From Meloidogyne chitwoodi (Eukaryota > Nematoda > Chromadorea > Rhabditida > Meloidogynidae): 64,000 nt of DNA. Location: assembly GCA_015183035.1 (NCBI GenBank), contig JACZZP010000003.1, positions 1,488,001-1,552,000 on the forward strand. The letters run 5' to 3'. Both the position numbers and the translations under genes were made by a program. The notes under the pieces were generated by a model. It had not been told where the DNA came from, searched no databases, and was given only the letters and a program-made list of their open reading frames with translations. Shown here piece after piece: positions 36,089 to 48,990 of the stretch. Each line of letters begins with the position of its first letter. Position 1 is the stretch's first letter.

Positions 36089-37988
36089 ATTAAAAAATTA
36101 AAAAAAAATTAAAATTGTCTTGTTATATTTTTGAGGTAAAGTGTTTGTTTATTCAATCATTTTAATTGTTTTGTTATCCTTCTACATTTTAACGATCATT
36201 ATGAATTGAAGGAATGTTTGTTATTAAATTCTTGGACAAAACTACCTCAAATTCATTCACTGTAAATTAATTAAAATAAAATATTATACTTTTGTTTTTT
36301 CCGCTTTTTTATCATTTTTTAACGCATTTGACACAAAATTGTCTCAATGGGATAAAAAAATTTAATAAAAATATTTTATTTTGTTACACATGAGAACATT
36401 CTATATTTCTGATCAAAATTAATTTACTATTTTTTCAAACTAAAAATTTTTAATTTGCGGGATTAAAAATTAATTAATCAAAATTCAAGAATCAAATTGA
36501 TTTTTTAAATAAATTATTTCAATAAATTCAAAACTTATACATGTAAAATTAAAGAATTACCGCAAATCTTTTTAATTTATTAGTCTCAGGTTATTTTTAC
36601 ATTATAACTAATGAAAAATGTATTAAGTTACTGAAGGAAAAAGTAATGCGAGTTGTTGAGGATCAAAAAATTAATCTGTAATTTTCATCAAAGAACACAA
36701 AAATGTACTTTTCTAACTTTAAATAAATAAACGATAATTGAAAACTAATATAAATTTATTGATTTTGTTTTTTGAGAAATTGAGTTAGCTGATAAGATGA
36801 ACTTAAAAGATTGTTAATTCACTAAATAACGTGTAAACAATAGGACAAGAAAAACATGTAAATTTATCATTTAACGGAACCACAAAATTGTGTTTATTAG
36901 ATGTAAATGTTTGTTTGTTTGTTACATGCGATATAATCCCGTTTCGACAGCATAAGGTGGAGACTATTTGTCAAGTAAGCGCCAAATTCTCTTTCACGTA
37001 TTCCAATAATATAATTTTTAGAAGGATAGCGCATGAATGTTTTTTATTGATTTCGAATGGTTCTCTTTTACTGTTTTAAGTTGCATCAATATATTGTCAA
37101 CAGACTTTTCGTCATAAAACACACACCTACAAACAAAACTTTAATAAACATTACTTGATAGATATCGAAATTTACTATTCATAAGAACAATATAGAATCG
37201 AGATGTTAGTCTTGATAAGCGATTAACCAATTTGACAGATTGATTAAGTTAAAGTCATTAAAAATGGAAAGTCTGGTTTCCTTGTTTTTCGGTTGAAATT
37301 TTTTTAATGAGCTGTTGATCGGATAGTCCGCTTATTGTTTGTGAAAAGAATCCGTTTATCGAGTTCTTTCGAATGACATAAAAATTATTTGGAATGATCA
37401 ATTAATAAAAAAAAGTTATATGTATCTGAATCGGTTGACTCGAATTCCCTTATCTGTTTTTTGACGAAAAGTTTATTGACGAAATAACATAAGAGGATAT
37501 TTATAAAAAATTTTGAAACGAATTTCACTAATTTTGTTTTTAATGAAATAATGCATAGAAGCAAAAAAAGAATAGCGATGATTATATGAGAACTTCAATG
37601 AAATTCAGTGTCTGACCTGACTCCATTTTTTACTGGACCAAAAACAATTGTTACAGACATAGATTATACCCAGATTTTTTTGAATTAAAAGTAATTTGAT
37701 TTTAGTACTGGGATTTTCGCTAGTTTTTCTCCAAATACTGAATTTGAAGAAAATAAATGGTAATCGCTAAATTCTTCGAATTTACATTTTAAAACATTTT
37801 TCTGTATTTTTACTAATTAGTCTTTCTAATTTCCATGTGAGGGTTTGTTATGAATCTCTTAGGCTAGTTATTTGAATGTATGTCTTGCAGCTTATCCATT
37901 CTGAACTTTGTCCATTCTTTCCGATATTTAATTTGTTTAATATACTTGCTTTAAATAATTTTACTCTTTAGATTTATCATCCTGGCGG
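36089..37988. other. Intergenic 1.9 kb before the GW182-like gene
   Basis: No convincing exon. Around 37350-37420 the sequence GAGTTCTTTCGAATGACATAA resembles a block of the element at 33794 and may be a decayed copy. The segment TACTCTTTAG just before the first exon ends at 37970 and could be a trans-splice or splice acceptor for the GW182-like gene. An unseen upstream exon cannot be excluded. Confidence 0.3.
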
Positions 37989-40900
37989 ATGTTATTTGCT
38001 GAAAAAATGAATCATCATACATATTTTGGTGCGACAACATTAGGTGGTAATCCGTCTGCACTGCCGCCAATGGACATGACTGCATCTTGGAAGCCCGTAG
38101 GCCAAAGTTCAAACGAGTTCAATCCTATTTACAATGTAAGTGAAAGTAGAATTATGGTGGACGGGCTGATATGTTATTTGGAATTTTGGTAATACTGCAG
38201 AATTGAGGTTACACTTAAAATAATTTTTTCAATTATCTACAGAAGAATAATGTCATGAAGAAATAATTTTCTGTGGTAACCCAAATCGGCACTACTTAAG
38301 TTGGGATGGTATTTTTTCCTTTTTGTCTATGGCATATCTGAAAGTTGAAAACTATAACTATTCGATTCACCTAGAAAAGCTGAGTCTAATGGTACTATTC
38401 TAATTGTATGAAATTGAATGTTGCCGAGATACAGGTCTCTAAAAATCGAAAAACAATAGGGAGGAGTAAGCTAATCTAAGTGATTGCCGCGGCTGCTCTA
38501 TTACCGCCGAATTAATTTTTTCCTGCTACATTCCCAATAGATCTAGGTTTGTGCGAAGATCAACCGGATATGGGCCTAAAAAGGAAAAAGTAATAAATCA
38601 TCCCCGATCCAAGTTTGTGCGAGCAGCCGCGGTAATCAGAGGCCCCTTATAGTTTTTCGATTTTCAGGTACCTTTATCTAGGCTCATAATTTGTTTTGTA
38701 AAACGTGAGTGACACCATTAGACTCAGCTTTGTCGAGGTGAATCGAATAGTTATAGTTTTCTACTTTCAGGCATGCCATCGACAAAAAGAAAAAATACCC
38801 ATCTTCAATAGTTCCCCAAATCTTCATTATTTCTGAATTTTATACTTCATACTAAAAAATAATTGCATTACAATTGAATGTATTAAGATATACTGAAATT
38901 TAATATCGACTTTTTATTATACCATTTAGGATTCCTCTTCTGGAGCCGGTCGAGCGGGTTATGGTAGCAAACTTATCACTATATGGAGACACCAGGATTA
39001 CAACAATGGCAATCAAATTGACCAACCGACAATTATAAACTCTGCTGGATCTTCTACCTATGCTCCTGCAGCTGCTAACTTTCCAGGATTTCACAATACT
39101 GGATGTTGGAACGATTCTCAACAACAAACTTTATTTCATCAAATGCCTCCACAATATGATCAAATGTCTTTCCAGCAAACAGAAGCTAAATTTGCCGGTT
39201 TGGATTTTAGCATATATTACTTTTATACACAATTATCGTTAATGAAAACTGCATCATTATCCTTTGATCGTGCTTTTATGACATTTTTTCAGCATTTGAT
39301 TTTTTTTATTAACAGGTAATCAATGGGGAAAAGTAGAAATTGACCAAACAAACCCATGGAACCTCGAAAACAATGGTAATTTTTGTGTAATATTAACATT
39401 ATATTATCTTTTTTAGCAGCAGTAATTCACGACCAATCATTCCATCCTCAACAACAACCTCAACCACCCTCTCAGTCATATCGATATAATCGCAATAATA
39501 AATGGGACCAGCAAGCACCACTTCGTGACGAAGGAATTAGTAATTCTGGATTTAGTACTAACATTTATGCGACAACACCGCCATATGGGATGGTGCAGAC
39601 TTTTGGATTTGGTGACAATCGTTTGGTATGAAAATTTATATTAACTAGGATGTTATTTTCATAACGTTTTTTCACTGTTTTATCTGGCAGATTCCCTCTA
39701 ATGGTCAAAGAGGAAATGGAGGTCCTTCCCAACTCTGGGCTGAAGGAAGTGGATCTACAATTCCTGCACCCATTGTAAAACTTGGAGGATGTGAAATGCT
39801 TAATGTGTTGCCGCACAATAATACAGGTCCACCTCCTCATCAGCCTCATCAGCAGCATCGTGGACAACCTCAAATGAGAGCAGGTGTTAACGGCACTATT
39901 TTTACTGCCGGACCGCCACCAATGAATATTGCTCCGCCACCTTCGAGTCGTCCTCTTTCGAATCACCCATCGCATTTGATTCCCGCACATATGGTTGGAC
40001 CACCGCCTGCACCAACTCCGCTTTTGTCATCATTGAACCAACAGTCAACACATTCTATAGGAAATTTTGGTGGAGAGAGTGTGAGCGTTTCCATGGTTGG
40101 TAATATGTATGCCATTAAATTTTTGATTTTTAGCATATCCAGGACAGTCTTCCACCAAATGGCCCCAACAACAATATGCAATCTGAACAGATTGATGACG
40201 CTTATTGGCATTGGCAGGACCCAAATAGTATTTTTATTTTTATCAAGTACTATAATTTAATATTTTATGTCAACTACGAAAATGGAAGCATGATACTGGC
40301 ATAACCATATGGGGAGACCCGATAAAACAATCGAACATACCAATTAAACGTTGGACAAATTTTACATCTGATGAAGTAGTGGCTGAGGTTGTTCCTGGAG
40401 GTTATTTCTTTTCAAATATTAAACGTTTTTGCTATAACTTATTAAATATTTTTCGGTTTATTCGTAAAATAATCTTTTTAGAAACTAATGATAATTTTCC
40501 TCAATTTAAAATATTCTAGAAAATTTTTTTATTTTTTATAGTAGGTTGCGCTACGGGCTGCTGCCAAAAAAATTTGACTGGTGGGGGGCTAAATTTTTTG
40601 ACTAAATTTTTTCATCGCTTCTAATAGAACTTTTTTTGTATCTTATTGTTACCCATTAAAACAAAATAAAACGCCATTTTATAAATTCTTTTTGTTTTAG
40701 TTTTACCTTAATAGATTTAAATAATTTTCATGTAGTTGGTGAAAGTTACTAGAATCTAGCGCATAAAATTCATTTCGCGACAAAATAATTTTGTAGCTTT
40801 TTTGCATATTAATTTCATTTTTTCATTTATAAATTCTTAAATACATTCATATCTTTTCAGGTTGGGGAGAGTTACCTCCCTTTGGCTCGAACGTAAACAA

Positions 40901-41668
40901 CAATACAAACTCAAACAGCAACAATGAAAATAACGATAATAACAATAATTCTAATGATGCCAGTGTAAACAGCAATGTTCCTCAACATTTTGACACTCAG
41001 GCACAGCCTCTAAATAATCAACAACAAACGAATCAAAATAATTCACTTCCTGAAAGAGGTTTTTTATATCTTTAACTATTAAAAAAGCATTTTTATGTCA
41101 TTTTCGTAGTCAAAATATTATTCATAAGTTTGGGATCTTAAAAGAACATTTTCTAACATAACATCTTTATTTTTTTTGCATTTTACTTATGTTAGGATAA
41201 ACGGATAGAGCTAATAATTTCTTTAATTTATTAGATTATCTTTAAGCTATTATATATATTTAAATTTTCATTAATTGAACAGATTGGTCTACAGGTACTG
41301 CTATTCTCCCACAACAACACAATCAGCAACTACAATCTTTCAATAAAAATGGGATTATATCAGGAGGGAATGGTCAATTTTACGGAGGAATACCTCCAAC
41401 TTCTTCAGAAAATCCAGTTTCTACTACAGGCCAAACTTCTTTCTATCAACAACCGCCTTCACTTTTCTCTTCAACGGTGATGGATCCACTAAATACGAAT
41501 TTGGATGCAGATCTACAATCTAGTGGTGGAACTGGAAGTGTAGAACCAATTTCTAGAAAGGCTACAGTTAGTCCGTCTGATGGCAACAACGCTTTTGGAG
41601 GTGGTATTAGACAATCACAGCAGGCTACACAATGTCAACAGAATAATAAAGGTTTTTTTACCTTTTAG
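37989..41668 (+). CDS. GW182/AIN-like miRISC scaffold protein
   Basis: Large low-complexity protein with many isolated tryptophans next to G, N, S or D: ASWKPVGQSS, NQWGKVEIDQ, NPWNLENN, NKWDQQAP, QLWAEGSG, YWHWQDPN, then KWKHDTGITIWGDPIKQSN, GWGELPPFG and DWSTGT. The W..DTG..IWGDP motif is typical of GW182/TNRC6 family proteins, where tryptophans bind Argonaute and recruit CCR4-NOT; C. elegans AIN-1/AIN-2 are the nematode members. Gln/Asn/Pro-rich linkers fit. Exon borders such as 38135/38940 and AKFAG/NQWGK are in phase. The join between the exon ending about 40229 and the KWKHDTG exon (about 40275) has no clear acceptor in phase. The 5' and 3' ends are provisional. Confidence 0.6.
38288..38814. 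mobile_element. Non-autonomous inverted-repeat element, 8-bp duplication (527 bp)
   Basis: Flanked by CCCAAATC at 38280-38287 and 38815-38822. Left end reads GGCACTACTTAAG, right end reverse complement GAACTATTGAAG. Arms of roughly 200 bp share GAAAACTATAACTATTCG and AAGCTGAGTCTAATGGT. Near the centre both arms contain a CCGCGGCTGCTC / GAGCAGCCGCGG block (38482-38498 and 38621-38637). It lies in intron 1 (38136-38939) of the GW182-like gene. No open frame. The right terminus is less certain by one base. Confidence 0.7.
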
Positions 41669-44600
41669 GTTTATTTGAAAAAATTTGCCATTTAAGTAAG
41701 TCTTGTTGATGAGCTTTCCTCTCTTACCCCTCATGGTCCTGGAGGGGGTTCTTACTGGTAATTCTGGTAACATATGCAGTTTTTTTGCTTTTGGACTAAT
41801 TATTAAAAAAACATTCACCTCCATCATTTTCTATTTGGTTAAAACATAACTTACAGAAGAACTTATATACTGATCAACCAAAAACGTTATAAACTTCATT
41901 TTGAATTTTAATATAATCAAAGTTATGCTGCTATTTTCTCATTTTATTTCTTTTTTAAATTAGTTTCAATGGTTTAATATATTTTGGATATTCTACATAT
42001 ATTATTTACAATATTTTGCCAAAATTGTACTTTTGCAATTTGAATTGATTTTTTAATATTTATTAGTAGTTATTAAATAACTTTGTTTTAAAGTTAATTA
42101 TCTGGTTAATTAGAGCAATTTTTGATATCAAAATTTTTCGTTTGTAATTTAAATTTTTTAATTTTAATAATGTTCCTATTTCTAAAAAAGTAAAAATAAA
42201 CAGAATAAGTACAATAAAAATTAGGAAAAATTAACTATTAATAAATATAAAAATTGCAAAATATCCTGACATCATATTTTTATCTAAAGAAAAATTAACA
42301 AATAAAACGGGGGTTTTTTATACTTTTCATTAATCCTGTCATTAATTATATATTACGACTTTTCCATTGATAAGAATTATTAAATTTATTTATATATTAT
42401 TAATTCATTCTATCATCTATTATTATTATTATTTAGTTATGTTTGCCTCCAATACAAAAATCAACTTACATATTTACTCAATGACATTACATCCCACTTT
42501 TATGCTTTTTCTTTCTTATTTTTAATACAATCAAGATAACTTGTTTCTTTCATAAATGTCTCTCTCCAAATTAATCTCTTATTTACTTATAAATTAATAA
42601 AAATGCAAAAACAAATTTCAATTATTTTAGATTCTGTAAACAGAAAATATTGTTAAATTTACTCTTACCAATTTAATTAGTTTTAGTTATATCCATTTGA
42701 GTATAACATGTGAAAAGATGTATTTAATACTTATTTAATGTTAATTGAGCGATAATTGTAAAATATATTATATTTTGAATTAAAAAATTATTTTTTTAGA
42801 TTTTTTACATTATTTATCGCTCTACAAACATTTTTAAGAAATTTGTTATATTTACTATTTTGAGCGTTTTTTTATTATCATACATTTAATTTTAGTATTT
42901 TAATCCAGGAAAATTGACTGAAATTAATAAAATTTTGATTAATTAATTTTGAAATATTGATCCTGGGAAAGTTTAAAATTATAAAATTTTTCACAATTTT
43001 ATCTTTCTTTATTTTGTCAAAAAATAAATCATTTTTATTGCCACAAGAACCTAAAGTTATCTCACGAGTAAATACCTAGGTTACTTTATTCCATAATTTT
43101 TCTCTCCAAGAATTAAAAATATTTAGAAAGAATTGTATTTTCTTTATCTCTCTTTCCTTTATTGTAAACAACTAGACCTTTTTTATGACATTTACTTTTC
43201 TAAAAATAAATACAATCATCTCTTAAATATAATTTACTATAAAAAGACAAAAAGATTTATAAAATATAAATTAAAGTTTTGATTGTATTAAAAATTAATG
43301 GTTTACTTTAATATTGTGATTTCTTAAAAATGTTTTTGTCTCGTATTTTGAACGCTCCAAAAAAAACTAATCAAAATAAGTATATTTTTGTTTTGTCTAT
43401 TTGTCTCAAAATTATTTAATTTTTATTATCTATTATATTAATTACTAAATTTAAAAATGGAGATGGGTAAAAATTTAACTTTCCGTCGCTGAGTGTGTGC
43501 TCTAGTAAATAATTACTGTTATTCTAAATCTCTCCTACCTTTGTAAAATTCATTTATATTAATTAATCAAATAGTTAAAATTCACTTTTGGTATTTTTAT
43601 AATACGCATTAAAATTTAATAAAATATTTAAAAAATAAATATTTTGAAAATTAAAAAAAATAGCTAATTGTTATTTCTTTTTTTTTAACATTTTTGTGCG
43701 TATTTAAAAATTACTTTAGTGACTCATAATTGCTTATTTTCATTTTTTCCACAAGCGCAAATAGTTTACTGGAATAAATTGATTATAAAAAATTTAATAT
43801 TTTTAGTTAAATGTTATGTAATTGGTTAATATCTGATTTTTTAAATCAAGTTGACGGTTATCTTTAATTTCAATCAGGGATAGCTAACTCTGTTGACTAA
43901 AATCTACATATAATTTTTTTAGTAATTACTAAATTCTATAGATATTTTGGACATAGTGTTGTAGTTAGTTCCCTTTTTGGATTCTCTAGGGGAACTACTA
44001 AATGTTCTTGGCAGCAATTCAGTATTTTTGAATTTTATTATCATCTCTAGCTACTGCTATTTCGGGAATCCATTAGAGAAGGGCTTGTTATGGTTATACA
44101 CAAGATTTTTGCAGTATTTTTAAAAGAAGGAAGGCATGTGTTTTTGTCTATTTTGTGGGCGGATTTCAGCTGCCGATTCCCGTCCTTTTTAATCATATCC
44201 GGCTAAAACCAGAAGTATATTCTAAAGCAATCTAGTTTACATAAGTCAATACCCAAAAGAACAAAAGAAATATAAAATTGTAAAATTCTTCAATTGGCCT
44301 AATAGAATGTTGGTCTTCTGAGCCTAATATTATGATTCCTTATTTCTATATGTATGTGTGTACGTATATATTGCATATTCTAACTCAGCATAACCTGGCT
44401 ATGGAGAAAATAGCCTAGTCATACCTAGTTTTAAAGATTTTAAGAGAGAAGCAGCTTTTTTAAGTTATATGTATTTATTTAATGAGTTTACAATTTTTAA
44501 GTTTAGGCTAGTATAGCACTTACTCAGTCATTTCATTGTTACTACTATAAAATGACAAAAGGAGATGACAAAATGTCACATTGAGTAGAGTGACACAAAT

Positions 44601-45964
44601 TGTTCTTACATATAAATAAATTTTTGGATAAAATGATTGATTTTAAATTGAAAATGATAAAAGAATTAATAAACTTTTTAATTTATTATTGTAACAAGTA
44701 TATTTAATTATTATATTTATTCAAAAATATCAATTGTTAGTTATTTTATGCTTTGAATATTTTATTATAGGAAATGCTTCTATTTTTATTTTTTTCTTTT
44801 TTAAATATATTTTATTTTTTTCTTATTATCAATTTTATATATTCCTCATGGCTATATGTATATACATAATAATATTTATATTATGAATTGTCTATAGAGA
44901 ATGTTAAGGAAAAGATGATATAAAAGGATGAGTCTAACTAAACGCTGGCACTTTTACAGGGTTTTGGTCTTTTCTCCAATGGATATGCTAAAAAGAAAGG
45001 ACTATACGAAAGGCAGAAAATAGTAAAGAAAGAGGCGTAAAAATTTTGTTTCACTTTCTCTTTTCATTTTTTTTTCTTTTTTTCTATTACATTTCCACCA
45101 TCTTTTGCAAAGTTAAATGCAGTAAGGAAATGGCTTTTCTTTTCCCTCTTACAATCTAAAAACTCAGCTTGAATTTCAGTAGTTCTTCGACTACTACTAC
45201 TACATTTGAAAAAGGGGAAAAAAGGGGGGAGGGGGACATTTTGTTATATGTCCTCCTTCCCTTTCTCCTCCTTTGTCATTGAATGATGAGGAGCGGCAAT
45301 GGGCACTAGCTAAAGCTTTTTTTTCCTCTTTTTTTTTAAATTCCTCTGAAATTGCGATTTTAATAGCAAAAGTAAAGTGGGACAAATCAATAAATTTTAC
45401 TCATCTTAAATTTTTTATTATTATTTAAATTTAATATTTTTGTTTATATTTTAATGAATTAAGAGTTTATTTACATATTTTTCTTTTCATTAATTACTCA
45501 AAATTTTTCAAATAAATTAGTTTAAAAAAGCAGAATTGTTACAATAATATTCTTTTTAAAATTCTAAAAATTAATTTAAAATTTTGAATTTTTTTTAAAT
45601 ATTTATAAATTAATAATTTAATTTTAAATTTGTTGAAAATTATTTAAATAATTATATATTTTTTAAATCCTTTATTTTTTTATGTTAATTATTAAAAAAA
45701 CTACAAAAAATAATTTTATTAAAATTAGAGAATTATTTTAATTATTTTGCAGCATTTCATAATAATAATTAAATAGTAGGGGTCTTTATTTTAAAAATAT
45801 TGCTCGTTAGTAGAAAAAGCATCACCACAACCATTCCTTGGGAATGCGAAAACGACGACGCCGTTGGAAATTTAAATAAAAATAAAATTTTAAAAAAAAT
45901 TAACAACAAAATTTATTATAAAAATGCATCAACATCAAATAAAAATAATAATTTTAAAAATAAA
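41669..45964. other. Gene-poor 4.3-kb region
   Basis: AT-rich with no exon I can support. The part nearest 41669 may include the 3' UTR or unrecognised last exons of the GW182-like gene. Slightly less AT-rich patches at 43950-44260 and 44930-45320 contain C/G runs (AAAAGGGGGGAGGGGGA near 45220) but no clear repeats. The end should carry the NLF-1 promoter. Confidence 0.3.
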
Positions 45965-47742
45965 ATGGAAATGGAGAAAAAAGGTAAAAAAATATAAATT
46001 TAATTAATTATTAAAAAAATAAAGGTTTAAGGGAAGAATTAAACTTTAGAAAAATTTAAAAAAAATATAAATTTTTTTATTCCTCAGAGAATATTTAATT
46101 TCTTTTTTTTTAAAGTTTTTTACAATAATAATAACAACATTAATTTGGAATATCAATTTTCTAATGAAATTATAGTTGTAGAACATCGTAAATGGCATAG
46201 AAGAAGAAGAAAAAGAAATAATAATAATAATTTAAATCATAAATTACGGGTATATTCTTCTTCTTCAAAACAACAATTATTTTTATTTTTAAATTTTTTT
46301 TCTTTAGAAAGAAGAAAATGGTTATCATTTTGGGTATTTTTATTTTATAAATTAAATAATTTTTAATATTTTTTAAAGAAATTAAAAATTATTTTGGTGC
46401 TATTTTTACTACATTTTTTTATTTTATTTTTATCATCTTCTTTATTTTTATATTCAACTGCCTCTGAAATTTCAAAAAATGAAACAAATTATTTTGAAGA
46501 AAATATTTATAAAAATTTTACAGAAAATATTTGGCAACAAATTGATGAAAATAATGAAGAAGAAAATCAAAATTTTAAAAGAAAATTAACAAAAAAACAA
46601 TTATTATTTACACAAATGGTTTTAATATTTTAATTATTTAATTTAATAATTAAATTTAAAAGGGATTAATTAAAGAAAATAAATTAAAAATGTGTCATAT
46701 TTGGAATAAAAGATCACCTTCTGAACTTTGTTCATTAAATAAATGGGAAAGAATTAAAAGAATGAAGTATTTTAATATTTTAATTTTAATTAATTTAATT
46801 TATTTTAGTGAATTATCATTATTTACAATTTGTGCAAATGGTTTTTCGAATTTACAATTATCTGATATTTTTCAATTAAATAATAATAATATTGATGAAA
46901 TTAATTTATCAGAATCATCACTTAATTTATTTATTTCAAATAATTTTAAAAAAGGTCAATTAGGTCAATCATGTATTTTGGGTGGTAATTCTTCTGAATG
47001 TTTAATTTGTTTTGAACGTTTGGGAAAATCTTTAGAAAAATTAGAAAAGTTTTTTTGGTCATTTTCACAATTATTACAACGTTTTGATTGTAGACAACAA
47101 TATTTTGAAAAAGAAAATAATAATAATAAACAACAAATATCAACAACAAGACCTTTTTCACCTAATACAACATGTGATAATTGCGCGGTTTTTATTTTTT
47201 ATTAATTAATTAATTTTATTTATTTATTTTTTTAGGAATGGTATAGAAAATGGTTATTAGTTAATTTATTAGATATTTGGAAAAAGAAAGGTTATTATTT
47301 TGAAATAATTAATTTTAAATATTTATTAGTTTGTATTAATTGGTGTTATTATACACAACTTGCTTGTCCACATTTAGCTACAAATAAAGTTGTAGAATTT
47401 GCTGGTCATCCAGTCTTTTTATGTAAAGGTATAATTAATTAATTAATTATTAAATAATTTAATTTAAAAAAAGATCAAATGCTTTCTTCAACTAAAAATA
47501 AAAATATTTTTGATTGCTCTTGTCTTCATCCCTGTGACTTGATAAATAACAAAATTGCTCAATTTAATAATAATTTTAATTCTTCTTCTTCTTCTTTATT
47601 ATTGCCATTATTATCTTCATCTAGCCATTTTAATAATAATAAAAAACAACAAAAAACAAATTCTTTTGATTTTTTTCATGTTTCTGCTTATTGTCAAAAT
47701 AGAGAAAAACGTTGTCAAATAAAAACAAAAAAGAAAAATTAA
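45965..47742 (+). CDS. nlf-1: NLF-1 / FAM155 (NALCN channel localisation factor)
   Basis: ER membrane protein needed for folding and axonal delivery of the sodium-leak channel NALCN/NCA. The N-terminal cytosolic part is Asn/Lys/Arg-rich (HRKWHRRRRKRNNN), followed by one hydrophobic span (ILVLFLLHFFILFLSSSLFL). The lumenal part is Cys-rich: SCILGGNSSECLICFERLG, TTCDNCAEWYRKWLLVNLLD, then CINWCYYTQLACPHLATNKV and VEFAGHPVFLCKD. The spacing of cysteines and the xxRCP/ACPH..xxGxPxFxC ending match the FAM155 Cys domain. A second Cys cluster (DCSCLHPCD; YCQNREKRC) ends the protein. Start is uncertain: 45965 is the first in-frame ATG, but the frame is open upstream to 45800 without one. Poly-Asn and poly-Ser insertions make it longer than necessary. 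Confidence 0.7.
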
Positions 47743-47899
47743 AAAATAAAATATTTTGATTATTATTTTTTTAAATTGAAATTAATATTTTTTTAATTGT
47801 TTGGTGGCCTTTTTAAAAAAATCAAAATAGGAGCTAATTTTTTTATTTTTTTTTTTAAATTTATAAATATATTTTTGTTTTTTAAAGAAAAGATATTAA

Positions 47900-48862
47900 T
47901 TAGAAATAAATAAATAATTTTTTAAAAATACTTAATGTACATAAAATAATAATTAAAATAGTTAAAATAAAAACTAAAAAAATATTTGATATATTTCCTA
48001 TAGGTATTTGAATATTTTTAAATTTTCCTTTTAAATTATGAGAAAGTAAAAATGATGAAAAATAATTATTATTAAAAAGATCACATTCTGAAGGAATCTA
48101 AAAATTAAATAAATTAAATATATAATTTAAATTTAACCTTTTGAATAAATTGTTTACAAGTTAAATCATTTAATAATGTTTCATTATTTTTTGGACAATG
48201 AAGAAATATATTAGGTACTTGAAATTTAAAATCTTTAAATAAATTAAATAATTATTTGTTTTATTTAAATAACCTCCAATCAAAAGTTTAATATCAGGAC
48301 TGTGATAACGAATTCGCAAAGGTAAATTAAAATAATCTTCTAATAAAAATGATTTTGTTGAAAATTTATTTGAATGAATGAAAACAATTATTTTAGAAGG
48401 ATTTTTTGATACTTTAATAATAAAAATTTAATTATTTTTTTAATTAAAATACCAATATTTAAATTATAAATACTTTCTACATCAAAATCAGAAGTAGAAT
48501 AAATACAATGTTTTGGAATAGAATTATTTCTTTGATTAAAATGATTTTTTAATCTAAAATTTATTTATTTTTAAAAATAATAATAATTAAACCTTTTAAT
48601 ATTTAAATAAGCATTTGAAGGAATTTCAAATTTATAAGAAAGTACACAATCAATTAATCTAAATTTACTTGATAATTGTAAGGAAATAAATATTTGACGA
48701 TGAAAACCAGAACCGAAAATCTAAAAAAATAAATTAATTAATTAATAAAAAAAAAGAAAACTTTTTTACATTAAAATTTAATTTTGATTCAATTAATTGA
48801 CATGCATTATTTAAATTATTTAAATTAATTAATATAAAAATACAAATTATTATTATATTCAT
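47900..48862 (-). CDS. pigx: PIG-X, GPI mannosyltransferase I subunit
   Basis: ER membrane partner that stabilises PIG-M, which adds the first mannose to GPI precursors. Six exons give about 245 residues. N-terminal signal (MNIIIICIFILINLNNLNNA), then GSGFHRQIFISLQLSSKF and CVLSYKFEIPSNAYLN. The diagnostic block is SFLLEDYFNLPLRIRYHSPD, followed after an intron by FQVPNIFLHCPKNNETLL, matching the PIG-X/PBN1 pattern of LPLHxRYxxP and PxPxxFxxC. A C-terminal span (IFLVFILTILIIILCTLSIF) precedes a short lysine-containing tail. It begins 128 bp after the stop of the upstream same-strand HAP40-like gene, so may be the last gene of an operon. Confidence 0.75.
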
Positions 48863-48990
48863 TAGAAGGAAGAGATCATTAAACAGAAAATTAAAAAATA
48901 AATTTAAATTAATTAATTAAATATTCTTTTTTAAAATAATTTAATTTATTTGATTAAAAAAAAGAATTATATTTTATTTAAAAATTATTT

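Noticed and set aside
39565..40211. Long minus-strand frames opposite the GW182-like exons
   Set aside because: They mirror the plus-strand coding exons, whose Trp motifs and splice sites are convincing; the antisense frames have no family features.
45200..45385. Minus-strand 61-codon frame in the gap before nlf-1
   Set aside because: It is driven by polypurine/polypyrimidine runs with no domain, splice context or conserved look.
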